Assembly: GCA_946406115.1 (NCBI GenBank)
Contig: OX291543.1
Coordinates: 36,544,815-36,608,814, forward strand
Reading direction: 5' to 3'
Length of the DNA stretch: 64,000 nt
From: Apoda limacodes
Taxonomy: Eukaryota > Arthropoda > Insecta > Lepidoptera > Limacodidae
Positions 35,201 through 45,689 of this stretch are shown here, one piece after another; the stretch's first letter is position 1; each line of letters begins with the position of its first letter. Position numbers and translations under genes: made by a program. The notes beneath the pieces were generated by a model. The model was not told where the DNA came from. It was given only the letters and a program-made list of their open reading frames with translations, and did not search any database.

Positions 35201-36124
35201 GTATTGAATAAGTAAATAAAAAAACGTAATTAAGTATCTTAAAATTCATCATGCTTCATGACGTATAAAGAGGATATGTTATCCTTTATAACTCCCTTGC
35301 TTTTATTAGTCTTGGCTACAACTCCTATTACCACACAGCTACTTTTTACACGTGGTAATCCTAGTATTTGTGCTGCATTCTTCGTGACAAGCGATGACCG
35401 TAAAACTGGTAAAAATCAATCATTAATCAAACTGTTCTTACAATTATGATTTTCAATTATTTTGCGTCGATTATCAGGAAGTAAGTTTTTGCATAGTATG
35501 CATTTCTGTTGTGGTGCAATAGAGCTAGGCTTTGTCATCGATATCATATTACTATGTGACGTGGAAAGTTTTTATTTATAAAATTGTGATTTGTAACTTT
35601 TTACGTGCTCCGTTTTTGGTTATGATGTTGATATTGGTATTGAGCAGGTCCGACCGCAGCTGGTTAACCGATGACAGTTGAGGAATCCCTAAAATGGCAA
35701 CTACATGTGTATCCGCATTGCGACGTTTATTTTGTTACCGCTTAGCCAAAAACTCCCGTCCTATATTATAATTGACATCGGTGATGTCCAAATGTTATAC
35801 TTAACCGAGTGGCTCACCCCTGATAGAAGTGAAAAGGTAGCTTAATTTTTGTGAGTCAGATTAGTCAGCCCAGCGATGTACTATACTATCAAAAAGCGTG
35901 ATGAAATTAGACCACTCATTCAATGATCCGCTAAAATGAGGGAAAATCCTATCCTCCCTTTTTATTTATTCAGCCTCGCAGGAAAACCATCGAACGAAAT
36001 TGGTTAAGATAGGCTTGTGCTCCTTAATAGATGACGTCATTTTTCTTATTAAATTTCACACACAAGAAAAAAAAACAAATTAAAATAGAAAGAGAAACAA
36101 ACGATTCTGTTTGTTATATATACT
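35201..36124. other. Intronic DNA, no supported gene
   Basis: The ORF 35258-35449 encodes 63 residues with a hydrophobic start (FITPLLLLVLATTP) resembling a signal peptide. It has no recognised family and no splice partner, so it is not called as a gene. Confidence 0.4.
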
Positions 36125-36516
36125 TGCAGCAACAAGTTCGGTAACGTAGCGTAATAAAATATAGATAGAAACCCGAGTACAATTTACAATACCCCGACTA
36201 CAATTTACACAAATAATAATAAAAAAATATTAACCTATTTATATACAACAAAAAATAAATGTACGTAAGTAATTAACTAAATTAATTTTCGAGTGTGTCC
36301 CACGAACACCGAGATAACGAGACCGGTTATACCGGCCGCTAACTAACTAACAGCTTTGTCTTACTGACAAATTCACTATTGAATTTGAAACGATATTGCG
36401 ATAGAACCGAACGCGCGAACTGTGTGACCTTTCGTTGCCGCGGATATTTCTGGACTGAGGCGCGCCTGACGCGCGCGCCGCAAAAAGGCCCGAACAATGC
36501 TATCTAACCCGTCACA
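36125..36516 (-). mobile_element. Possible solo LTR, antisense
   Basis: It starts TGCAGCAACAAG and ends CCGTCACA, so TG...CA on both strands, as in LTRs. It has a GC-rich half (36400-36480) and an AT-rich half with a TATATAAATA-like box on the - strand. It is about 390 bp long. No matching target duplication is seen, so this is tentative. Confidence 0.35.
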
Positions 36517-36699
36517 GTAAGAACGGGGGAGTCATTATTCTTTTCCGAACCTCACCTCTGAGTTAATCTTTCAAAATTTGCATTTTTTGCGCATTTGGTA
36601 ACGCTTTATTATTGTATATGGTTTCGCAAAACAAATCCTTATTAAAAATCCATTGTTAGTACCTAATTACGTTGGTATGTCCACTTGCGTCGTAGACCT

Positions 36700-37060
36700 T
36701 TTTTTGTATGAGAAAAACCACATCTTACTGTTCACGGCCTTTTTAAATGAAATTTGTGTATACTGATCGACTTTTCCACTATCCATAGATTCAAATAAAA
36801 AGAAAGTGTAAGTAGTTAAATTAGGCGTGTTTGATCTATTTCCGACAAATCCGTGTTGATTAGTTATAATTCGTTGTTCAACAATTGTGTGAAGTGATTA
36901 TTGACTTGACTTTCGAAACTTTCGACAGTGATGAGATAATGGTCACAGGGCGATATTTCGTTCTATCTGCCTTATTATAATATTTGAAAATGGGAATAAT
37001 ATTTGAAAGTTTTCATTGAGTTGGAAAAATTACATCTACCAGACTATTAACGCTTTTATT
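36700..37060 (-). pseudogene. Antisense LINE RT scrap
   Basis: On the - strand near 36980-36930 the frame reads KYRPVTIIS, and near 36880-36820 a shifted frame reads NQHGFVGNRSNTPNLTTY. These are two neighbouring RT blocks. The rest of the element is gone. Confidence 0.7.
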
Positions 37061-37319
37061 AGTTTTATTTAAGCGTGTTACATATCATTTGTCACTTAAC
37101 TTTAGATAGTATTAGATCCCTTTTATACGCCAACACCAACACCAACACCAACCACGCACAAATTAGGCTTATTATTATAATAGAGACTAATTTATTGTGA
37201 AGTAATACACAACTTTAAGTATATAGTCACACAATGTTATTAATTAAGAAATAAATAAGCTATTTAAGCAAATCCAGTAACCAATTGTGAGACATTAATG
37301 CTTTGTTTCTTTATCTCAG

Positions 37320-37591
37320 GGCATCCGGAGTGGCACGCCCACGTGGACGTCCCTCTGGAGCTGGAGACGCACGGCGGAGACGACATTCCTGTGTTCGCTC
37401 GGGGGCCGCAGCAACATCTGTTCACCGGACTGTACGAGCAAAGCCGCATCCCACACCTGATGGCGTACGCGGGGTGCTTCGGCCCCGGGCCGCACGCGCC
37501 GGCCTGCAGCGCGGCCAGTGCCCCGCGAGCCCTCGCCGCGCCGCTCGTGTTGTTAGCGGTGCTGAAGGGGCTGCACGTGTTGCTCGCCTAG
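37320..37591 (+). CDS. ALP: Alkaline phosphatase, last coding exon C
   Basis: The exon starts after CTCAG at 37319. The split codon AGG gives Arg, then [20 protein letters not shown], where the His in THGGD is the last zinc ligand of the family. [18 protein letters not shown] and [11 protein letters not shown] follow. After a small Ser/Ala-rich stretch (CSAASAP) the protein ends in about 18 hydrophobic residues and TAG at 37589-37591. That layout is a GPI-anchor signal, so the enzyme should sit on the outer membrane face. An exposed membrane location agrees with the midgut brush-border forms known in Lepidoptera. The three exons give about 357 residues of the usual roughly 530. Confidence 0.96.
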
Positions 37592-37634
37592 GCAGTAGCC
37601 ACCCCCCAAGATATTTCATTTTTATTACATGTAT

Positions 37635-37640
37635 AATAAA
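37635..37640 (+). terminator. Polyadenylation signal of the phosphatase gene
   Basis: AATAAA stands 44 bases after the stop codon, within AT-rich DNA. Confidence 0.75.
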
Positions 37641-39325
37641 ACTATTTTCTCAAAAATGCTACGTTATGCGACCATATCTTGCACAAGCTTCTTTGGTATA
37701 AATCGTATTTGCAGAAAAGTATCAGAGAGCGGGCTGCAATGTTTTAGCCGGCTTCTCGAGCAGTCGAATATGTAATTTAAAAATAGAACGAATTTTTAAA
37801 CCCGAACATTGATAACTAAAGAGGTAACTCATCAAATTTATTTTAATTTCGGACTGGCACAACAAAAAGAATGCGCAATTTAATTGATTTAAAAAGTAAA
37901 AGAAGAAATCGACATTTGAACACGGCGAATTGGCGGCAAAATTACCTAAACTATTTTTTTTATTGTCAAAACAGTTTTCAATATAATTTGTTTTTTTAAA
38001 TACACATGCACGTTATTATGATATTGTTTTAATTTAATAATGTTCTATATTGGAATTGAGATACTAGCGAAATGTATTTGATCTCTGATCTCTTAGTTTA
38101 TTTATGTATAGCTCTACATGGATGCAGATAATTTTAAGTATGTTATTATTAAGTTACTAAAAGAGAAATGCCTTTTATTAAAAAAAAGTACATTGTGTCT
38201 TAAGGGCGGTAAGGACTTACATACTTAAAAGTTTACTTTACAATTTTTAAAAACACAATAAAAGTTTTTCAAATAACCTTAGTGTATAAATATTTATCGT
38301 CAGCAGCTTCATTAATATTTTTCCGCATTTTCTCCCGTAAGTACCTACCTTCGATTTTTTACTCACACTCTGGCTCCCTTTTTAAAAATGCTTCTAAACT
38401 TTTATACTGTTCAATATTGATGAATGTTTTGGACTTGAGAGAGCTCTGCAACATATAGTAGATTTCCCATAGGGAAGATGGTTGTATTTTTGTATTTTTG
38501 TAATTGTCATTGTGGGACATTCTCTGAAGACGGACTCGTTTTCATGTTTCTCCGGGTAATAAAACTGGCGTAGGTATGTATGCGGTGGAGTACCTAGGTT
38601 ACTTGTCTTTAGGCTTCGGTGATAACAGATTTATATTTATTTCTTGAGCCCCATTTACACTATCTGGCGGTGTCGCATTTATATCAAACTCATTTGAAGA
38701 CGAAGTCATATTTTATTTCTTTTGTAAGTTGTAAATAAAAAAACTCATGAAAATAAAAATGGTGGGAAAGAAGTGTAGCCATCTAGAAAAATTATGATTT
38801 GAAAATTTTTAGCTAAAGTTTAAACTTTTTGGTCGCTAGTGTCGTTATACGTTCACACCATTTCAATATGGCGACTGTAGTTTTGATTTTTAAACACCGG
38901 GTCAGAAAAAAATATTGCACTATAATTGCTCGCTTGGCGCGTCATATCTTAAACTCTGGTGGCACTTTTGTACATACTTGTTTGAATAGATAAAACAGTA
39001 CGTGAAGCCTACGTACTGTTTTATCGTTCAAGTAGAGCGTGCGCGGGGCGTTCAATGTCCCATCCACCATGGGTTTCCCGCTTTGCCTTGAAGAAAGAAA
39101 AAAATTACAAAGATGAAGGCCGTGGGAGTAATAAGATCTTAGCACCCATTTTACCAGCACTTAATGACACTGTTTAGGAGTAAGTGTGATGAAAAAGAAG
39201 TTATGGGAATGGCTGATGTTGTTTGTAGTATTGAATATTAAAATCAAAATCTTTTACCTCCAAATGAGTTACTAAGAACACTTTCGAATCGTCAAGTAAA
39301 TTAACTACAACTAGCTTTACAAACT
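37641..39325. other. Downstream intergenic AT-rich DNA
   Basis: No gene is recognised. A perfect 15-bp hairpin lies at 38989-39025. The ORF 38942-39160 runs across that hairpin and is judged spurious. Confidence 0.55.
38989..39025. repeat. Perfect 15-bp inverted repeat with 7-base loop
   Basis: GATAAAACAGTACGT, loop GAAGCCT, then the exact reverse complement. No T-run follows on either strand. Confidence 0.9.
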
Positions 39326-39393
39326 TTTTTTTTTTTTTTTTTTTATACCACTAAGGTGGCAAACAAGCTTACGGCCCGCCTGATGGTAAGCGG

Positions 39394-42360
39394 TCACCGT
39401 AGCCTATGGACGCTTGCAACACCAGGGGTATCACTTGCGCGTTGCCGACCCTTCAGAAATCTAATAACTTCTTTCTTGAAGAACTCCATACTGTAGTCCT
39501 TGCAGAAAACCTTGGCAGGGAGCTCATTCCACAACTTAAGCGTTCGCGGGAGGAAGTTTCTCTGAAACCGCACTGTACGCGACCATTTAGGTTCTAAAGT
39601 GTGAGAATGAATTCCCTGCCGATGGCGAGCGGTGCGATGGTAGAAAGTAGCCGTGGGCATCATTTCGAACAATTCCTCAGAACACAACCCATTGTACAAG
39701 CCGTAGAACACACACAGTGAGGCAAAGTCTCTCCTCAGACTTAAGGGCTCGATACCGCAAGTGAGTTTGGGATCGTCGACAATTCTCACAGCCCGTCGTT
39801 GAACCGAGTCAAAAGGGTCAAGCTGGTATCCGGGTGCACCTGCCCAGAGATGGCAGCAGTACTCCATATGGGGCCGAACTTGCGACTTGTAAAGTAACAA
39901 CCTTTGCCCCGACGTGAAGTACTGCTTCGCTCTGTTGAGTACACCAAGTTTTTTGGACGCCAGCTTTACCTTATCTTGTAAATGATCTCGGAACTGAACA
40001 TCGCTGGAGATGTCAACACCAAGGATCCCAATGCTCTTGGAGATGGAGAGGGGAGTGTTCTGGAATTGTGGGACCACAGTGAATGGAGTTTTCTTAGCGG
40101 TGAACGCGCACACTTGTGTCTTTGTAGGGTTGAATCGGACCAAGTTTACCCGTCCCCAGTCAGAGACCTGGGACAGTGTGGTCTCGATTTGAGACACAAG
40201 TTCTCCGCGGTTTTCCTCCACAAGGGAACGAGGGATGTTTGCACGACCCGTGTAAAAAGTGTCTCCAGTACTGTCATCTGCATAGCAATGTATGTTGTTG
40301 ATGTCCAACATGTCATTGATATGCAGTAGAAACAGCGTAGGAGACAGCACAGAGCCTTGCGGGACACCAGCATTAATGTCCATGCTATCAGAGCAACTAC
40401 CGTCAACTACAGTTCGTATGCGTCTGCCGGACAAAAAGCTAGCCACCCATTTGCACAAACCCTCGGGCACTCCGTAAGATGGCAACTTCGATAGAAGACC
40501 GCGGTGCCAGACCCGATCGAACGCCTTCGCTATGTCCAGGCTACATGCCAATGCCTCCCCCTGACTCTCAATGGCTAGTGCCCATCGGTGTGTGAGATAC
40601 ACTAGAAGGTCACCAGTCGAGCGACCGTGGCGAAAGCCATATTGACGGTCACTGACCAGATCGTGTACTTCTAGGTATCTTAGAAGCTGTGTGTTGATCA
40701 CACGCTCCATCACCTTAGAGAGGAGAGAGGTAATAGCGATAGGCCTGTAATTCGATGGATCTGATCTATCGCCCTTTTTGGGCACCGGGTGCACATTCGC
40801 AGTCTTCCATGTAGACGGAAATTGCCTAGTGTGGTAGGAAAGCGCGAAGAGGCGCGTGAGTACAGGACATAACTCAGGAGCACACTGCTTAAGCACCACT
40901 GCTGGTATACCGTCTGGCCCACTCGACTTATGAACGTCTAGAGAAAGCAACGCCCGCCTGACCTCCCGCTGCGTTATGGAGATTTCCGGCATGGACTTAC
41001 CGCACCACGGTATAGTAGGTGGTACAGCGCCTTCATCGTTCATATTCGAGTTCGAGGCAAAGAGACTGCCCAGTAGATCGGCTTTCTCTTTAGCACTATG
41101 GGCCAAGTCACCATCGGTCTTTCGCAGTGGTGGTAACGACGACTGGCAGAAGTTCCCTTCGGCAGCTTTGGCAAGCGACCAGAAAGCACGACTCCCAGAA
41201 GGATAGCTCGCAAGTCGCCCACCTATTTTGCCGATGAATTGGAATTTTGCTCTGGCAGTTGCTTTCTTACTGAACCTCGAGGCAGCATTTAATTTGCGTT
41301 TTAACTCAGAATTATTCGGATCCTTATTATAACGAGCCGTGGTCCAAGCCTCATATGCATTTTGCTTAAGAATTTTAGCTTTTCTGCAAGACCTATTAAA
41401 CCACGGTCGTTTTTTGACGCCGGCAGCTACTCGCGGGTTAGGAATATAGCATTCCATACCAGCAAGGATTGTCTCAGTAACTGCGGCTGCGCAGACGTCA
41501 GGATCTTCTGAGTTAAAGCAGATCTGCCTCCACGGGTACGATGCGTAAAATTCACGCAATCCATCCCAGTCTGCCGACTTATAGTGCCACACACGACGCC
41601 AGTTAGTTGGCCCAGAAGGATCAGGTTGTGTGCATGACACTTGAGTCCGAACGAGACAGTGGTCCGAGGAGCCAAGAGGCGCATCCACTGAGACGGAGTA
41701 CCCGTCCGGACGAGTAGTCAGCAGAAGGTCCAGTAAGGAGCTCGTATGTTCCTCTATATCTGGTATTCTCGTTGGAGAAAGTACCAGCTGAGAGAATCCA
41801 TAGGTCAGAGCAAATTCATGAGCAGATATCCCAGCATAGTTATTGGTTCGAGAACTGAGCCACTCGCGATGGTGGGCGTTAAAGTCTCCCAAAATAACTA
41901 GTTCTGCTGTGGGATATTGCTCTAGAACTTTGTCAGTCGTCAAACTCAGGTGCGTGAAGAGTCGAGTTACGTCCGTGTCACCGCTATGAGACCTGTATAG
42001 GCACGCATAGATACGAGTGTGGCCGCCGTAATCTACGCGCACCCACAATATCGACAGGTCCCTGTCTTCAAGGCTATGAAGGCGGCGACAGCAGATATCC
42101 TCCCGGACGAACATACATACACCGGCACGACTCATAAAATTGTGTTCGAGTTTGTAGCCGGGATAATGAAGGTATGATGTGTCGGCCGGGCAGGATATCT
42201 GCGTCTCCGTTAGAAAAAGAATGGTCGGCTGCGCAGTTTCGAGATGGTGGTGGACTGCGTTAAGATTTGCGTGAATACCCCTGATGTTGCAAAAATCCAC
42301 ATTATATGTGGATGGAGTAGCCGCTGTGCAAACTCTTTTCTTTTTCTGTCTTCTGGCCAT
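39394..42360 (-). CDS. LINE ORF2 protein: endonuclease plus reverse transcriptase (988 aa)
   Basis: The frame is open from ATG 42360 to TGA 39394-39396, with no stop or shift. It has a basic N-terminus (ARRQKKKR). An APE-type endonuclease follows: FCNIRGIHANL, LTETQI, LYRSHSGD, LGDFNAHHREW and GSSDHCLV, with the catalytic Asn, Asp and His in place. The RT domain (about residues 440-750) shows HKSSGPDGIPA, NYRPIAITSLLSK, LDIAKAFDRVWHRGLL, AGVPQGSVLSPTLF and the catalytic CYADDSTGD. The C-terminal part has LPRTLKLWNELP and ends VASVHRLR. The protein nicks target DNA and copies element RNA onto it. All motif residues checked by eye are intact, unlike every other LINE here. Confidence 0.95.
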   Translation of the reverse strand: MARRQKKKRVCTAATPSTYNVDFCNIRGIHANLNAVHHHLETAQPTILFLTETQISCPADTSYLHYPGYKLEHNFMSRAGVCMFVREDICCRRLHSLEDRDLSILWVRVDYGGHTRIYACLYRSHSGDTDVTRLFTHLSLTTDKVLEQYPTAELVILGDFNAHHREWLSSRTNNYAGISAHEFALTYGFSQLVLSPTRIPDIEEHTSSLLDLLLTTRPDGYSVSVDAPLGSSDHCLVRTQVSCTQPDPSGPTNWRRVWHYKSADWDGLREFYASYPWRQICFNSEDPDVCAAAVTETILAGMECYIPNPRVAAGVKKRPWFNRSCRKAKILKQNAYEAWTTARYNKDPNNSELKRKLNAASRFSKKATARAKFQFIGKIGGRLASYPSGSRAFWSLAKAAEGNFCQSSLPPLRKTDGDLAHSAKEKADLLGSLFASNSNMNDEGAVPPTIPWCGKSMPEISITQREVRRALLSLDVHKSSGPDGIPAVVLKQCAPELCPVLTRLFALSYHTRQFPSTWKTANVHPVPKKGDRSDPSNYRPIAITSLLSKVMERVINTQLLRYLEVHDLVSDRQYGFRHGRSTGDLLVYLTHRWALAIESQGEALACSLDIAKAFDRVWHRGLLSKLPSYGVPEGLCKWVASFLSGRRIRTVVDGSCSDSMDINAGVPQGSVLSPTLFLLHINDMLDINNIHCYADDSTGDTFYTGRANIPRSLVEENRGELVSQIETTLSQVSDWGRVNLVRFNPTKTQVCAFTAKKTPFTVVPQFQNTPLSISKSIGILGVDISSDVQFRDHLQDKVKLASKKLGVLNRAKQYFTSGQRLLLYKSQVRPHMEYCCHLWAGAPGYQLDPFDSVQRRAVRIVDDPKLTCGIEPLSLRRDFASLCVFYGLYNGLCSEELFEMMPTATFYHRTARHRQGIHSHTLEPKWSRTVRFQRNFLPRTLKLWNELPAKVFCKDYSMEFFKKEVIRFLKGRQRASDTPGVASVHRLR

Positions 42361-42395
42361 AATATATATAAAAAAAAGTTACTAAGACTAAGGAT

Positions 42396-42771
42396 GAGGA
42401 TTCACTGCACAGACAGCATAGAGGGCAAAGGGTGCGGTTCTAAGACTGCCGAAGCTCGCCACAGATGATACGGTTGCTGGCACGGCGGGCGGAAGGGCCC
42501 CTGATCCCCCTCTGTTGTAGTAGCCGGGTCCACTCCGGTCTCCTTCTCCGGCACGACTACCACTTCAGATACTTTACACAGGCTGGCGAATCAGCCTCCC
42601 AGGGCGGAGATTAAGTGATCCCTGGGTTCGGGATCCCGTTCAACCTGCGGGCGGCCAGCGGTCAGCCGTTTCATCAGGTCTCCCTGACCGCCGAACCAGC
42701 ACGCCGCGTCTATGCCGAGTATGACAGCAACAAGCACCGCCGGTCCTCCGCTGTCCGTGCAGCGAATCCTC
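42396..42771 (-). promoter_or_regulatory. LINE 5' region bounded by a 22-bp inverted repeat
   Basis: GAGGATTCACTGCACAGACA(GC) on the + strand at 42396-42417 pairs with the same text (two A to G changes) on the - strand at 42771-42750. In element RNA the two would form a stem closing about 330 bases just upstream of ORF2. A 60-codon - strand ORF (42773-42591) lies inside; no function is assigned. Confidence 0.6.
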
Positions 42772-42870
42772 AAAGAGCTCTGGCAACCTTACTCACCGCC
42801 AGGAACACAACACTACTCAATGTTAGTGTTATTATGGCCGCGGTTTTCTGTAAGGTGGAGGTACTTCCCC

Positions 42871-42963
42871 AGTTCGGGCCGCTCATTCGAGCAAGTACTC
42901 GCTATGCCCTGCTTAGTTGTTCGGGTGGCTTATTCGAGCGAGTACTTGCAGTGCCCTACCTCT
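42871..42963 (-). repeat. Two 45-bp tandem units at the LINE 5' end
   Basis: GTTCGGGCCGCTCATTCGAG and GTTCGGGTGGCTTATTCGAG begin two consecutive units, each followed by a GTACT-GC-TGCCCT pattern. They could be promoter monomers; this is inference. Confidence 0.7.
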
Positions 42964-42965
42964 CT

Positions 42966-43289
42966 TCTAAACTAATTACAATACTGTTTTATTGCGTGCG
43001 TCCAATACGTAATCTTTGTAAAATCACAAACGAAACATAATATTATAGTGTATCAACTAATAAATACATGTTTTGTATTAAAACACTTAATAAACAAGAT
43101 TTACAATGTAAATAGTTTAAAATAAAAAAAATCAAAATTGACGTAATATTTCAATCATGTTTTAGGGAACGTAACGACCCGACGCACATGCCACCACCGC
43201 AGAGACACTTTGAGAGAGCATGACACACTCAAGCAACTCCAATAAAACTTCGATTGTACTATATTGATATGACATATAAAATTACACAG
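42966..43289. other. No gene seen
   Basis: AT-rich DNA between two LINEs. Confidence 0.5.
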
Positions 43290-44377
43290 CAGATTATTTG
43301 GCCACACTATTTGTAATTCTAAAAAGTCAGTTATTGTTTGCGGTGACTTTAATGTTGACCTTTTAGGGAGTTCCCCAACAAGAGATAAGTTTATTAACTG
43401 TTTACAAGTTTTGACTTAAATTATTTGTTCCTGGAACCAACTAGAATTACATCGACTTCAGCTACATGGTTAGATAATTTTTCTTCGAATCATTGTGGTC
43501 AAATATTAAAAATTCTACACAACTATAAAAAAAATCTCAACTAGTAACTTGAAGACCTGTGACCACTGCACGATTAGACAATTTTAAAGCAAATATTGAA
43601 GAGAAAATTCCATTTTTACATTTCATGCATTGTTGATTAAAACTAGGCCGTACGTAAGGAAAATTACGTCGTACAGTAAATAAGACTTACCGGTTTTGGC
43701 GTTATATGTTTTTGATAAACTTGTGTATAAAGGGGTGTATTGAATTGTGTATGTGTCTGTTTAGTGTTTCTCTGTGTCACTATCTATAATCTACTTAAAG
43801 AAATATAAAATACATAATCCACTAAGCTCACAAAATAACAACGCTCTCAGCCGCGACCTTTTTCTTGGTCTACTTTAGCTATTTCCATTCCGTCATGTCA
43901 TATGGCATTTTGATTTGGGGTAAGGCAGCTGATATTGATACAGTCTTTATTTTAGAAAAGATAGCAGTACGGGCTATCTATAAATTAGGACCTCGAATTT
44001 CTCTTAGGGAACTTTTTAGGGAAATTGATATTTTAACTGTTTCTTGCCAATATATCTTCGCTTGTAAAATGTATGTACGCAAAAATGGTCACTAATTTGC
44101 TAAAAATAATGACTTACAGTGTTAATGCAAGGAATAAGGATAAATTGGTAGTTCCAAAATGACGTCTTCAGAAGGTACATAGCTCTTTTGCAATACAAAG
44201 TGTAGTTTTCTACAATAAAATTCCAGAATATGTGGTTATTTTACCCTCAAATTCATTTAAAATATATGTCAAAGTTAGTTTAATGAAAAAAAGCTATTAC
44301 AAAGTTGATGAATACATAAATGATAAAAATGCTTGGAAAAATTAAAACTTACATTATTTGTATTTGTATTGGGGCAA
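43290..44377 (+). pseudogene. Sense LINE fragment (NDKNAW family), copy a
   Basis: Near 43335 a frame reads KSVIVCGDFNVDLLGS, the endonuclease block. The RT core is deleted. From 43865 the thumb frame MVYFSYFHSVMSYGILIWG and RAIYKLGPRISLRELF follows. The ORF2 end NDKNAW is at about 44320-44340. The same C-terminus is present at 51850-53010 and 55364-56524. Frameshifts are present throughout. Confidence 0.78.
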
Positions 44378-44786
44378 CTAATATTATAAAGAGGAAAGAT
44401 TTGATTGTTTGTTTATATTGAATAGGCTCCGAAACTACTGGACCGATTTGAAAAATTCTTTTACCATTAGGAGCCAACAATATCCCTGATGAGCAAAGGC
44501 TACTTTTTACCGCGGGAAAATGCTACATTCCTACGGGGAAACGGGTAATAAGACAACGGGCAGTAAGAATTATCCTTCCGTACTTATCTTTTTCACATAT
44601 CTTTTAAACGGCTGGAACGATTGGGCTGAAATTTTGTATGTGTAGTTCCATGGTTTCACAGAAACGAATGTATTATGCCATTAAAGAGGAAAGATTTGAT
44701 TGTTTTTTCTATAATTGAGGAGTTGTCGTAAGAACTTACACCAATAACATAATTTAGGGCGGGCGAAGCCGCTGGCAGAAGCTAGT
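44378..44786 (-). repeat. Lepidopteran interspersed repeat, antisense, inside the LINE 3' UTR
   Basis: It ends (element start) with GCGAAGCCGCTGGCAGAAGC and TAGTA, the complement of the usual opening. It holds two GAGGAAAGATTTGATTGTTT blocks. LINE 3' UTR-like sequence resumes after it. Confidence 0.65.
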
Positions 44787-45060
44787 AAATGATAAAAATT
44801 AAATTATTTGTATTTCTAATGGGGCATTTGTTATATTTCTTAAATTAAAACATTTTATTTTATGTTATTACCTAGTGTAAGGCTATATTGTATTTAAATA
44901 TGAAGTTGAATTTTTTCTCGGTAGTAAATCATTCCGAATCGGTGGTAAAAAAAAATTTATTAATAATGAAACTGACGATTCAAAACTGCTTTTTACAAGT
45001 TTATTTGATTTTAAAAGTTTGAGTTGGAGAGTTATTTACATTGTATAAACATGTAAATTA
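44787..45060 (+). mobile_element. Resumed 3' UTR of LINE copy a
   Basis: TTCTCGGTAG and ACGATTCAAAA occur in the same order as in the 3' UTR at 52869-52950. The first part repeats AAATGATAAAAAT and ATTATTTGTATTT from before the inserted repeat. Confidence 0.6.
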
Positions 45061-45689
45061 ATAAATAAATAGGTATTCATATTCACATATACACATACAG
45101 ACATATATTGATACATATATATAAATATACAAATACATATAAAAGATATAAAATAAAACTATAGGTAAAAAACTTATAGGTCCTATCTGATTCAATCCTC
45201 GTTTGGCCGCCCGATAGCGGCAGCGTCCGAATACAAGCGGGTGCTACACACAAACACGCACATGTACATATATGCACACACACATTCAAACAGATGTCGC
45301 ACACCTAAAGTGGCCCAGCCCCTACACAACAGCCCGGCAACAAATGCACATAATTTAAACTACCATCACTTAGGAAACTAGCCGAAGGGGAGAAGAAGTG
45401 ACAAGAAACTCCCTGATGTACACCTGTTACCAATCAGTCATGAAGGAACCAAGCCATCAAGTACAAATACAAAATACAAATAGTTTTTATTTGTTAAACA
45501 TAGGTAAGATAATACAGGTTTTTATAACAGATTTTGTTTTCTCTATGTTTTGCCGTTGATTGCGGCGTACAAATATCTAAGCATGCACTTAAATACACCG
45601 TTCTAAAAAATTTAATATTAAAAGATACAATACTAATTATATTATAGAATCACTCATAAAGTCGTTTATTGTGTAGTAACATTTTTCTG
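45061..45689. other. Simple repeats and unclassified DNA
   Basis: ATACATAT-type simple repeats lie at 45080-45150. Then come an unclassified GC-rich patch (45185-45260), ACACACAC-type text and a non-coding stretch. The ORF 45083-45304 is simple-repeat derived. Confidence 0.45.

Larger units (their letters stand above)
32115..37319 (+). other. Phosphatase intron of 5.2 kb
   Basis: It begins GTAAGTACTT and ends TTTCTTTATCTCAG. The A left by exon B joins GG of exon C to make AGG (Arg), the residue expected before the C-terminal domain. The intron is filled with transposon fragments, listed separately. Confidence 0.9.
39326..42965 (-). mobile_element. BMC1-like LINE with apparently intact ORF2
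   Basis: The element lies antisense. Its 3' end is a run of T at about 39328-39346 (poly(A) on its own strand), preceded by the 3' motif shared with four other copies here. ORF2 fills 39394-42360. Upstream on its strand are about 600 bases of GC-rich 5' region with an inverted repeat and two 45-bp tandem units. No long ORF1 is visible. The 5' end near 42965 is estimated and no clear target duplication was found. The name BMC1-like rests on recollection of the silkworm element and needs a search. Confidence 0.85.

Noticed and set aside
35258..35449. Secreted 63-residue protein in the phosphatase intron
   Set aside because: A hydrophobic start alone is weak evidence; no family, no conserved splice partner and AT-rich surroundings.
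42615..43040. 141-codon + strand ORF at the 5' end of the intact LINE
   Set aside because: It is antisense to the LINE 5' region, spans its tandem units and has no motif.
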